Assembly: GCA_030425385.1 (NCBI GenBank)
Contig: JAUIAH010000036.1
Location: 1 to 64,000, forward strand
DNA: 64,000 bases
Reading direction: 5' to 3'
Source: Verrucomicrobiia bacterium
GTDB lineage: Bacteria > Verrucomicrobiota > Verrucomicrobiia > Verrucomicrobiales > DEV007
The notes beneath the pieces are model-generated. The model was not told the DNA's origin. It saw nothing but the letters and a program-made list of their open reading frames with translations, and searched no databases. Position 1 is the first letter of the stretch. Each line of letters opens with the position of its first letter. Made by a program: the position numbers and the translations under genes. Shown piece by piece: positions 54,658-63,155 of this stretch.

Positions 54658-56460
54658 TCAGTCCTTGGCTTTCCTCACCACTGCATAGTAGGCCCCGACG
54701 TTGTCTCCGCTCGCGGTGGTGAAGGTGGGAGCGAGTTGGTGGGAGCCTTCTGTTAGGGTGAGGGTGAAGGTAGAGGCGGTGGCGTCGTCGGGAACGGCTT
54801 GTTTCGCCACCTCCTGATCATTGAGTGCGATGGCAGCATGCGTCACCGCAAAGGCCTTGCCGTCCACGGCGCGAAAGGCCTTGGTGGCACCCGGAACATC
54901 GGCTCCGGCGGGAAGGCCTTTGGAAATGGGGTGCTCTGCTTCCGCTGGCCATCGACGGACATCGATGGTGTAAGTGCCAGGGGTGACAACCTTGACGGCC
55001 CAATGCCCCCGATGCTGTGCCTTAGCGTTGGGCTGTTGGCGCGGCCGATTCATGAGACCATTGCGAATGTGGCGCTGATTCCAAGGAACGCCGTGACTCG
55101 TGATCCAGTCATGCGCCGTGAGGCTGACCTCTGGATGATCGGGATGCCCAAGCACGATCTCCGTGGTTTGCGCAAAGCTGGGTTCGAGTTCAGCCCACCA
55201 CGCTTCATAGAAAGCACGCATCTTGGCTACCTGCTCTGGATGATCTCCGGCAATGTCGTTTGTCTGACCAGGGTCGTTGTCGATATGATAGAGTTCCTTG
55301 CCGCGGATCAGCCGATAGTGCTCGGACATCACTGCAGAGTCTTTCCATTTGATGGGGTCTCGAACGCGTTGGGAATCGGTGATGAGGAATCGGTCGCGCC
55401 AGCGGATGCGCGGGCCATCAGTAATGAGAGGAGCAAGCGAGACACCATCAAAGGCGAGCCCCCGAGGCGTCTCCACACCGGCAAAGTCTAACAAGGTTGG
55501 CACGATGTCCACCGCGTGGCTCAGCGTGGGGATCTCAAGCTTCTTGTGGAGTCCATTGTCAGGCCAGTGCAGGAGGAAAGGAACGCGATGACCTCCGTCA
55601 TAAGGCGAACCTTTCTTACCGCGCATGCCAGCATTGAAGATCTTCTCCCCCGTAGCCGTCCCGTTGTCCGTCGTGAAGATGAAGATGGTGTTGTCAGCGA
55701 TTCCTAGGTCTTTCAGAAGCGCTCGTGTCTTCCCCACATTGTCATCAATGTTGGTGATCATGCCGAAGAAAGCCGCGATCCGGTCGTCTTGATCTTTGTA
55801 GAGATCGAGGTATTTCTGAGGGCAATGCAGCGGGCCATGCGGTGCATTGGTGCAAATGTAAGCGAAGAATGGCTTCTCCTCCTTCGCGCAGCGTGAGATG
55901 AAGGCGTTGCCTTGCTCGAAGAAGACATCCGTGCAGAAGCCTTTGGCTTGAACGATGGTACCATTGTGGAAATAGGCCCCATCAAAGTAGGCATTGTCCC
56001 ACACGTCTGGGGTCTGACCCACGCCGCCGCCGCCGTGGCGATACACTTCCGTGAAGCCACGGTCTTCCGGGCGATAGGGATAGTTATCGCCCATGTGCCA
56101 TTTGCCGAACATTCCTGTCTCATAGCCGGCATCTTTCAGGAGCTGTCCTAACGTGATCTCATTCTCACGTAGCATGGAGCGCCCATTAATCGTATGCCAC
56201 ACGCCAGTGCGATTGGTCCAATGGCCCGTGATCAGCGCTGCGCGGGTAGGGGAGCAGGTCGGTGCCACATGGTAGTCAGTGAGCGAGACGGACTCTGCTG
56301 CGAGCGCATCGGTGTGCGGTGTCTTAATGATAGGATTGCCATGGCAGGCCAGGTCGCCATAGCCCTGATCATCCGTAATGACAAAGACGATGTTAGGTTT
56401 GGCGGCGAGTGTGCCTAGCAGGCATGCCAGCGAGAGGAGAGTCGAAAGAACGCGATTCAT
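54658..56460 (-). CDS. Secreted sulfatase with C-terminal beta-domain
   Basis: From the ATG at 56458-56460 the protein has 600 residues and a signal peptide (MNRVLSTLLSLACLLGTLAA). The sulfatase motif CSPTR places Cys69 for formylglycine conversion, with metal ligands in FVITDDQGYGD, GKWHMGDN and FTTDNGTATG. Residues about 450-600 form an added beta-rich domain absent from the sulfatase at 8444. It is a typical formylglycine sulfatase of marine-type polysaccharide degraders, with unknown substrate. No sulfatase-modifying enzyme was found in this window. Confidence 0.93.
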   Translation of the reverse strand: MNRVLSTLLSLACLLGTLAAKPNIVFVITDDQGYGDLACHGNPIIKTPHTDALAAESVSLTDYHVAPTCSPTRAALITGHWTNRTGVWHTINGRSMLRENEITLGQLLKDAGYETGMFGKWHMGDNYPYRPEDRGFTEVYRHGGGGVGQTPDVWDNAYFDGAYFHNGTIVQAKGFCTDVFFEQGNAFISRCAKEEKPFFAYICTNAPHGPLHCPQKYLDLYKDQDDRIAAFFGMITNIDDNVGKTRALLKDLGIADNTIFIFTTDNGTATGEKIFNAGMRGKKGSPYDGGHRVPFLLHWPDNGLHKKLEIPTLSHAVDIVPTLLDFAGVETPRGLAFDGVSLAPLITDGPRIRWRDRFLITDSQRVRDPIKWKDSAVMSEHYRLIRGKELYHIDNDPGQTNDIAGDHPEQVAKMRAFYEAWWAELEPSFAQTTEIVLGHPDHPEVSLTAHDWITSHGVPWNQRHIRNGLMNRPRQQPNAKAQHRGHWAVKVVTPGTYTIDVRRWPAEAEHPISKGLPAGADVPGATKAFRAVDGKAFAVTHAAIALNDQEVAKQAVPDDATASTFTLTLTEGSHQLAPTFTTASGDNVGAYYAVVRKAKD

Positions 56461-56505
56461 GCCACGAGTCAATCCGATCCCGATTGGTTTGCAAAGCACA
56501 ATGCG

Positions 56506-57312
56506 TCAATCGCTAGTGCTGCGGCACACATTGCACAGTTCCTCTCTGCCATCGGCCGTGATACGAAATTCTCGATCTGGCTCCGAAACTTCGGTCGCTC
56601 CACAGCGGTCACATTTGTGAAAAGCCTCGTTTGCTGGGACCTTCGCCGATTCGAATCGACTGCGTCTCGCCGCAACCTCGCTGCGGTGCTTTGCCCCTCG
56701 CACAAAGATCGGGCCAAAGACGGCCACAAACGGAATGAGGCATGCCAGCATGGGGATGCTGCCACTGACAAAGCCATTGCGATAGGCCGAGAACGAGTAG
56801 GCCTGCAAGAGGATGAATCCCGCCGTCAACATGCCGATGTATTTGAACTTCACCGGAATGACGAGATAGAGGTGAATGATCGTGTCCGCGTAGAGGAAAC
56901 TGGCTGCCATGATGATGGATCCATAGATGGCGAAGTTGGCGAGAATCGCCTCACCGACGGTGAGCTTGACGAGGGTGGCGACCAGGACTCCGCAGAGTGC
57001 ACTAGCAAAGAAATATAGCGTGACGCCAAAGGGCCCCCAGGCGCGTTCCAAGCCATCGCCGACCATGAAGAGAAAGATGACCTCGAAGAGGATGTAGATG
57101 ATGCTGCTCGATGCAGGAACGAGGAGGAAGCTGAGGAGTCGCCACACCTGACCGCTGGCAATGGCATCAAGGTCAAACACCAAGGCCTGGTAGTAGTCCG
57201 GTTGCAGATTGATCAGGACCCAGGTGATGAGTTTGAGGAATGCTAGGATCCGGATCAATCCGGGAATTCCCAGATGGCCGAATTTCTGCTCCAAACGGAG
57301 ATAGGTGGGCAT
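56506..57312 (-). CDS. Rhomboid-like membrane protein with C-terminal zinc ribbon, probably non-proteolytic
   Basis: The ATG at 57310-57312 gives 268 residues. The rhomboid-type core has GQVWRLLSFLLVPASS, LFMVGDGLERAWGPFG and IPVKFKYIGMLTAG and about six membrane segments. The GxSG catalytic serine motif is missing (IYGSIIMAAS in its place). A C-terminal basic linker leads to a zinc ribbon CDRCG...CNVC. This suggests an inactive rhomboid (pseudoprotease) with a metal-binding tail. It faces gcvT divergently across 94 bases. Confidence 0.72.
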   Translation of the reverse strand: MPTYLRLEQKFGHLGIPGLIRILAFLKLITWVLINLQPDYYQALVFDLDAIASGQVWRLLSFLLVPASSSIIYILFEVIFLFMVGDGLERAWGPFGVTLYFFASALCGVLVATLVKLTVGEAILANFAIYGSIIMAASFLYADTIIHLYLVIPVKFKYIGMLTAGFILLQAYSFSAYRNGFVSGSIPMLACLIPFVAVFGPIFVRGAKHRSEVAARRSRFESAKVPANEAFHKCDRCGATEVSEPDREFRITADGREELCNVCRSTSD

Positions 57313-57406
57313 GGGCGAGTATGAAACGCAGAGCGGGGCAGGGCGCAACCACAATCCAGATGGGCTTGTTCGTTGACAAACCATCCAACACTCCGTTCGT
57401 GCCTCC

Positions 57407-58501
57407 ATGGCCACTGATCTCAAGGAAACGCCGCTCCATGCGGAACACGACGCACAAGGTGCGCGCATGGTCCCCTTTGCCGGTTGGCGTATGCCTGTGC
57501 AATACGAGGGCATTCTGCCTGAGCATCGGGCGGTGCGCGCGTCGTGCGGCGTCTTTGATATTTCGCACATGGGCCAGCTCTTTGTGGAAGGTCCTAAGGC
57601 CGCTACATGGCTTGAACGCCAACTCACAAATGCGGTCGACGCCCTGGCCCCAGGACAGGCGCATTACACCCTTCTCCTTCACCCTAACGGAGGCGTCATC
57701 GATGACCTCATCCTCTACCGCCTCGCTGGTGAACGCTTCTTACTCTTGGTGAATGCTGCCAAGCTAGAGGAGGATACGGCTTGCCTCCGAGATCGCCTGG
57801 ACGCAGGCGTGCACTTGGACAATCGCAGTGCCGACTACGCGGGCCTCGCCGTGCAAGGACCGCGAGCTGCGGACGTCGCTGCCCAGCTATGGCCGGAGCA
57901 TTCGGCTTTACCAGATCGCAATCATGTGAGGATCCTTGCCACGCCCCAAGGAGAAGCCTTCCTTTGCCGGACTGGTTACACAGGTGAAGACGGATTCGAG
58001 CTCTTCGTGCCGAACGCCATGGCGACGGATCTTTGGAAGACGATCCTCGCTGCAGATGTCACCCCTTGCGGTCTCGGCGCGCGGGACACCTTACGTCTGG
58101 AAATGGGGTACCCTCTTAATGGGGCAGATCTCTCGCCCGAGCATTCGCCGCTGGAAGCTGGTCTTGGATTCTTTGTTAGCCTGGCGAAGCCAGTAGACTT
58201 TGTAGGAAAAGGTGCCCTGATCGTGCAGAGAGAGGCTGGTCTTCCATCGCGACTCACCGGGCTTATCATGCCTGACAAAGGGCCGCCGCTCCGGCATGGA
58301 TACGCGATCATGAAAGGTGATGAGAAACTCGCCGAACTCACCAGCGGATGTCTTTCACCCAGTCTCGGTCACGGTATTGGCATGGCCTACCTTCCTAGCG
58401 GACATACGAAGCCGGGGCTCGATCTTGAGGTTGATATTCGCGGACGCCGATTTCCCGTGACCACTGTCAAGAAGCCCTTCTACCATCCAAAGAAATCATG
58501 A
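57407..58501 (+). CDS. gcvT: Aminomethyltransferase (glycine cleavage T protein)
   Basis: The enzyme transfers the aminomethyl group from GcvH to tetrahydrofolate. The 364-residue product begins KETPLHAEHDAQGARMVPFAGW and has FDISHMGQL, LLHPNGGVIDDLILY, GYTGEDGFELF, ARDTLRLEMGYPLNG and TSGCLSPSLGHGIGM. All are typical GcvT landmarks. It overlaps gcvH as ATGA. gcvP is not adjacent. Confidence 0.96.
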   Translation: MATDLKETPLHAEHDAQGARMVPFAGWRMPVQYEGILPEHRAVRASCGVFDISHMGQLFVEGPKAATWLERQLTNAVDALAPGQAHYTLLLHPNGGVIDDLILYRLAGERFLLLVNAAKLEEDTACLRDRLDAGVHLDNRSADYAGLAVQGPRAADVAAQLWPEHSALPDRNHVRILATPQGEAFLCRTGYTGEDGFELFVPNAMATDLWKTILAADVTPCGLGARDTLRLEMGYPLNGADLSPEHSPLEAGLGFFVSLAKPVDFVGKGALIVQREAGLPSRLTGLIMPDKGPPLRHGYAIMKGDEKLAELTSGCLSPSLGHGIGMAYLPSGHTKPGLDLEVDIRGRRFPVTTVKKPFYHPKKS

Positions 58502-58875
58502 GCATCCCTCAACACCTCAAGTTCCTCGAATCGCACGAATGGATCGCCACCGGTCATGATCCAGCTGCCGTTGGCATCTCTGATCACGCGCAATCAGAAA
58601 TGGGTGAGATCGTCTTTGTCGAACTCCCGGAAATCGGCCGAGAGGTGGAAGCCGGTGAAGCCTTCGCTGTGGTCGAATCTGTCAAAGCGGCCAGTGACAT
58701 CTACGCCCCTGTCGCCGGTCAAATCGTGGAAGCGAACGAAGCCCTTGGAAACGAACCCGGTCTCATCAACGAGGATCCCTACGAGAAAGGTTGGCTGGTC
58801 AAGATCAAGCCCGCGGCGGAGCCCGCTTGGGATCAGCTCCTTAGTCCGGAGGATTACGAAAAGGGACTCGGTTAG
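58498..58875 (+). CDS. gcvH: Glycine cleavage system H protein
   Basis: The 125-residue protein carries the lipoyl attachment Lys in VESVKAASDIY and the typical H-protein context FLESHEWI and GISDHAQSEMGEIVFVELP. Its lipoyl arm shuttles intermediates among GcvP, GcvT and Lpd. The start overlaps gcvT as ATGA. No gcvP follows; the next gene is convergent. Confidence 0.96.
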   Translation: MSIPQHLKFLESHEWIATGHDPAAVGISDHAQSEMGEIVFVELPEIGREVEAGEAFAVVESVKAASDIYAPVAGQIVEANEALGNEPGLINEDPYEKGWLVKIKPAAEPAWDQLLSPEDYEKGLG

Positions 58876-58893
58876 AGCCGAGCACTCACGAGG

Positions 58894-59415
58894 CTATCGA
58901 AAGGCGTTCGGTGCTGGCATGGCGACGGTGCTGCGGCGCTTGCGGAAGCGTAAGGTCTTCCGCTTCTTGCCTATCATGAGATTCACCATATTCACCTGCT
59001 GAGCAAAGGTATCGATGAGAATGTGATGCCGCATCTCACAGCCTTCCATCGAGGCTCGCTTGATGGGAAATTCGACATAGATCCAGGCATCGGCTTCCTC
59101 AATTTCATAGCCGATCCATTTGGCGGGGACGCGCGTTTTATCGGCGCGAGTGATCGATAGATTGGATAGAATGTATTGCCGCAGGGCTTTCTGGTCACTC
59201 GCGTGCTTCTCCTCAAGGTACACTTCGCGTTTGGCGGCTTTGGTTAGGATTGCCTCAAGGTCTTCGGCAGAAACTTTCAAGGCGAGTTCGAGCGTTTGCG
59301 TTTCGGAAATCCAATGGCCCGTGCCTGTCGAGACATAATGCGGATGGGCCACCACCGTGCCCTTGGCGAAGAAGAGAGCAGCAATGAGAAGAGGAAGGTG
59401 GCGGAGCACTACCAT
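58894..59415 (-). CDS. DUF6702-like secreted protein
   Basis: The 173-residue protein has a signal peptide (about 1-23), then HPHYVSTGTGHW, TQTLELALKVSAEDLEAIL and WIGYEIEEADAWIYVEF. This order matches DUF6702, a small beta-rich secreted family often placed beside M1 peptidases. It starts 3 bases after the M1 peptidase stop, so the two are co-transcribed. Basic tail (KKRKTLRFRKRR) at the C-terminus. Function unknown. Confidence 0.8.
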   Translation of the reverse strand: MVVLRHLPLLIAALFFAKGTVVAHPHYVSTGTGHWISETQTLELALKVSAEDLEAILTKAAKREVYLEEKHASDQKALRQYILSNLSITRADKTRVPAKWIGYEIEEADAWIYVEFPIKRASMEGCEMRHHILIDTFAQQVNMVNLMIGKKRKTLRFRKRRSTVAMPAPNAFR

Positions 59416-59418
59416 CGC

Positions 59419-61800
59419 TCAGGAATCTGAAGAAGAAGTGTTGTCAGATTTGCCGTCCTGAGCAGCGTCTTCAGAAGACGCTTCATTGGCTTCGCGTGCC
59501 TCGCGCATCGGATTCTCTGTCTGCCGCTTGAAGAGGCGGAAACGCGACTCAACGGGGCGGGAAGGCCAATAGTTGTTCTCGCGATCGGCATCGGCCGTCT
59601 CTCTTAGGGGATCAATTTCCAGATGCCGGATTTGGTCTTTCGCGAGAATCAACTTGGAAACTTGCTTGGAATTGGACCGCCAAATTTCGGCAGGTAACCG
59701 CAGCGTTTCTTCCGTCCCATTCTCGTAGACTACCTTGAGAATGATGGGCATGACAAGACCACCCACATTGCGGAAATCGATAGAATAGAAATGGCGTTGT
59801 GTCTTTAAAAGAGCACGTTCCTCAGGCTCAAGAGAAGCGATCAACGCTTCGGCTTCTTCCCGTTCATTGGCGGTGACGTCCAATGGGTCATAGTGATTGT
59901 AGAAATCGACCAATTCAGGATAACGCTCGGTGCGCTTCTTGACATCAGCATTACGCTGCTCCGTGATCTCTTTGGGTTCCTGGTCTCGGTTCGCCTTGTC
60001 CTCTGCTTTCTCGATCTCGGGGTCGAGGGTATCAAGATCGAGCAAATGGACGCGATCGATGCCGATATCCACATGATTCGTGGTGTAGAACCACCCACGC
60101 CAGAACCAATCTAGGTCAATGCTAGAAGCATCCTCCAGCGTTCGAAAGAGGTCGGCAGGCTCCGGACGCTTGAACATCCATCGCTGAGAAAACTCTTTGA
60201 AAGCAAAGTCGAAGAGCTCTCTGCCCATGATGGTTTCACGGAGAATATTCAGGGCGGTGGCTGGTTTTCCGTAGGCATTGTTGCCAAACTGCAGGACCGA
60301 TTCCGAATTAGTCATGATGGGCACCTGCTCCGTGCTCACCATATACTCAATCATGTTCTTGGCAGGACCACGCCGGGAAGGGTAGTCGGGTTCCCATTCT
60401 TTCTCTGCCAGGTATTGGAGGAAACTATTGATCCCTTCATCGATCCATGTCCATTGCCGCTCATCGGAATTGACGATCATAGGAAAGTAGTTGTGTCCCA
60501 CTTCATGGATGATGACTGAGATGAGGCCGTATTTGATGCGTTTGCTATAGGTCCCATCTTCTTCTGGCCGGGGGCCATTGAAGCAAATCATAGGGTATTC
60601 CATGCCGCCCACAGGCCCATTGACGGAAATGGCGACGGGGTAGGGATAGGGAAACGTGAAGCGCGAATACACATCTAGCGTGTGCATGATAGAGTGGGTG
60701 GAATACTTGCTCCAGAGGGGCTCGCCTTCATTGGGGTAATACGACATGCACCAGGCGTCATTCCCGTGGGCGCGATGACGCACAGCGTCCCAGATGAATT
60801 TGCGGGAACTCGCCCAGGCAAAGTCTCGCACATTCTCGGCCTCAAAGATCCAGGTCTTCACTCCTGAAGCCTTCGTTTCTTGATTCTCAAGGGCTTCCGC
60901 AGGGGTGACGATGAACCGAGGCAACGTGGCTTTCTCAGCTTCTTGGAGGCGTTTCTGTTGCGTTTCTGTCAGAACTTCCTCAGGATTCTGCAGGACTCCT
61001 GTCGAGGCAACAATGTGATCTTCGGGTGCGGTGATGGCCACGCGATAGTCGCCGAATTCGAGCGTGAATTCACCCCGTCGGATGAACTGCTTGTTCTGCC
61101 AGCCGTGGACGTCCGTATAGGCCACCATGCGAGGAAACCACTGGGCGATCTCGTAGATGGCATTCTTATCCTCCTCAAAGAATTCGTAGCCCCCGCGTGT
61201 GCGAATCTTCTTGGCGTCGACAATCTGATAGGTCCATCCGATTTGGAAAGACGTCTTGCTGCCAGAAGTGAGCGGCTCGGGCAAATCGATCCGGAGCATG
61301 GTGCCGACGATCTGGTGGGCGAGCGGTTCGCCGACGATATCGGTGACTTTGGTGATCTGGTGCCCGCCGCGGAAGTCTTCGCGGTGCAGATGTTCGCGCA
61401 ATTCCTTATAAGTGAATGCATTCAAATCGGGCGTCACACGCGTGTTGATATCGGTGGAGCCCGGCTCAAAGCGGTTCTGGTCCAATTGCACCCAGAGATA
61501 ATTCAGCGCTAAGGGAGCATTATTGTGATAAGTGATCGTCTCCTCAGCGACGAGCGCATGCCGATCTTCTAACAAAGTGACGTGAATGTCATAGTCGGCT
61601 CGCTGCTGCCAGTAGCGGTGCCCGGGAGCTCCAGAGGCTGCGCGATAGTCGTTTGGCGTGGGCAACAGCTCATCAAGCTGCCGGAAGGGATCAGCCTCGT
61701 ACGTTGGGGGGATTTCCTGAGCGCTGACCGGGAGAACCCATAAGACAAGGAACAAGGCGATACGAGAAAGGAGAGAATCCATAACGGAGGAGCCAGTCAT
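59419..61800 (-). CDS. M1-family metallopeptidase, exported
   Basis: The 793-residue protein has a signal peptide; an inner ATG at 61780-61782 (MDSLLSRIALFLVLWVLPVSAQ) is an alternative start. The gluzincin site HEVGHNYF (from His432) with the downstream Glu in WIDEGINSF gives zinc ligands, and the exopeptidase-type motif is GGMEYPM rather than GAMEN. N-terminal beta-sheets bear the M1 layout. The acidic C-terminal tail is Ser/Asp-rich. It probably trims peptides in the periplasm. A DUF6702 gene follows it directly. Confidence 0.92.
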   Translation of the reverse strand: MTGSSVMDSLLSRIALFLVLWVLPVSAQEIPPTYEADPFRQLDELLPTPNDYRAASGAPGHRYWQQRADYDIHVTLLEDRHALVAEETITYHNNAPLALNYLWVQLDQNRFEPGSTDINTRVTPDLNAFTYKELREHLHREDFRGGHQITKVTDIVGEPLAHQIVGTMLRIDLPEPLTSGSKTSFQIGWTYQIVDAKKIRTRGGYEFFEEDKNAIYEIAQWFPRMVAYTDVHGWQNKQFIRRGEFTLEFGDYRVAITAPEDHIVASTGVLQNPEEVLTETQQKRLQEAEKATLPRFIVTPAEALENQETKASGVKTWIFEAENVRDFAWASSRKFIWDAVRHRAHGNDAWCMSYYPNEGEPLWSKYSTHSIMHTLDVYSRFTFPYPYPVAISVNGPVGGMEYPMICFNGPRPEEDGTYSKRIKYGLISVIIHEVGHNYFPMIVNSDERQWTWIDEGINSFLQYLAEKEWEPDYPSRRGPAKNMIEYMVSTEQVPIMTNSESVLQFGNNAYGKPATALNILRETIMGRELFDFAFKEFSQRWMFKRPEPADLFRTLEDASSIDLDWFWRGWFYTTNHVDIGIDRVHLLDLDTLDPEIEKAEDKANRDQEPKEITEQRNADVKKRTERYPELVDFYNHYDPLDVTANEREEAEALIASLEPEERALLKTQRHFYSIDFRNVGGLVMPIILKVVYENGTEETLRLPAEIWRSNSKQVSKLILAKDQIRHLEIDPLRETADADRENNYWPSRPVESRFRLFKRQTENPMREAREANEASSEDAAQDGKSDNTSSSDS

Positions 61801-61853
61801 CTAGGAACGCTAGGGTTTCTAGAAACACTGTCAAACCTCGAATCCGAAAGCCA

Positions 61854-63155
61854 TCAGAGCTGATGGACGGTCAGCTGGGGAGTTGTCCCCGTGCGATGGC
61901 AAAAGCGATCCCAGACCCAAGTGCCCACGCGCCGGCCTAGCTGACGCCCTCCTTCATCAGAAAAGGAGAAATGAATGCCTCCGTAGATGCGGCTCCTTCC
62001 CATCTCGATGGCACATGAGGTGAAGCTCTCGTAGCGGCGTCTCTCGTCAGGGACAGAGTCGCTGGTGGCTTCAAACGCCACGTGATCAGTTTGACAGAGA
62101 CGCTTCAAAACTTCGGCACCTGATCCGGCAAAAGTGCTATGGCCCGAAACGTATTCGGGATGTGGTGGCGCTTCGAGAACGGATACCCAAGTGGCGTCGG
62201 CCACGGTCAGGGCATTGCCATCCTCGTCTGCGCGCCGAACGGCATCGATGGGGCGCCAAAGGCGATAGTGATACTTGGTGTCCCAACAGGCCACGGCAGC
62301 ATCCGCCATCGCAAGATTCAAGACGGCGTAGGCCTTCAAGAGATCTTTGTCAGGAAAGTGCTGCTGCTCGCAGAGTTCGTTGAGAATGACGTTCCAGTGG
62401 CCTACCGGCGTGGCCGTCTTGGAGAAACAGGACCAGAAGGTAGCGGTCACATCTTCTGTTCGGGTCTCGGTCTTCCGCATTTGTCCTAACGCTTTCACTT
62501 CGTTGACGGCCTTTGCGTAGGCTTCCGAAGTGAGGCTGGGCGGGGGTGGAGGGCGGAACTGATCCGCACGCTCCAGGCAGAAAGGCGTCACCAAAGCCCA
62601 CCCTGGAAGCTCGGGAGGGCGCAACCGTGGTGGGGTGCGCTGCCAGTGCCCAGGGGCCTTGGACGGGACATAGGTGATGGTGCGAGAGGCGCCATCACCA
62701 GAGCGCTTCTCTAGGTAGACCTTGGCTACTTGCCGGCCAATGGTCTGCCCAGCACGAAGGGATCCCTCGGGAGCTTCGATCGCTGCGCTCTCCCATAGTG
62801 CTTCAATCTTGGCCGTACTGCTAGGGCTCAAAGCTTGGCTCACGAGCTTCAGGGCCTGCAAGGCCGCCGCCTTGGGATGGGCGTTCTCCGGTTCTTCCGC
62901 AGGATCGATCTCCGAGAGGTAGCAGCCATCTGCCTCTCCCGCCGCCATGAGATAGGCATCGTGGGCAGCGAGATGGAGGATGGCAAGATTCCGAGCGACT
63001 AACGGAGGTGCCAAGGAATGCGCGCGCACTTCATCGAGATAGAGCGCGTTCCAATCAGCCACCCACGCCTCGCCTGCACGAACGCTTCCTAACAGAAGGC
63101 TCGTGCAGGCCAGAGCGAAGCAGGTCAGATTAGGGAGTGAGCGTGAATTCAGCAA
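61854..63155 (-). CDS. Vanadium-dependent haloperoxidase-like / PAP2-superfamily secreted protein
   Basis: From a TTG at 63153-63155 the protein has 433 residues and a signal peptide (LPNLTCFALACTSLLLGS). The three vanadate/phosphate motifs are present: K-x6-RP as KYHYRLWRP, SGH in YVSGHSTF, and SR-x5-H in SRIYGGIH. These match vanadium haloperoxidases and acid phosphatases. Preceding ATGs lie deep in the upstream gene. The TTG start overlaps the 3' end of the glycine-rich gene by 26 bases. Vanadium and halide use are untested. Confidence 0.85.
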   Translation of the reverse strand: MLNSRSLPNLTCFALACTSLLLGSVRAGEAWVADWNALYLDEVRAHSLAPPLVARNLAILHLAAHDAYLMAAGEADGCYLSEIDPAEEPENAHPKAAALQALKLVSQALSPSSTAKIEALWESAAIEAPEGSLRAGQTIGRQVAKVYLEKRSGDGASRTITYVPSKAPGHWQRTPPRLRPPELPGWALVTPFCLERADQFRPPPPPSLTSEAYAKAVNEVKALGQMRKTETRTEDVTATFWSCFSKTATPVGHWNVILNELCEQQHFPDKDLLKAYAVLNLAMADAAVACWDTKYHYRLWRPIDAVRRADEDGNALTVADATWVSVLEAPPHPEYVSGHSTFAGSGAEVLKRLCQTDHVAFEATSDSVPDERRRYESFTSCAIEMGRSRIYGGIHFSFSDEGGRQLGRRVGTWVWDRFCHRTGTTPQLTVHQL

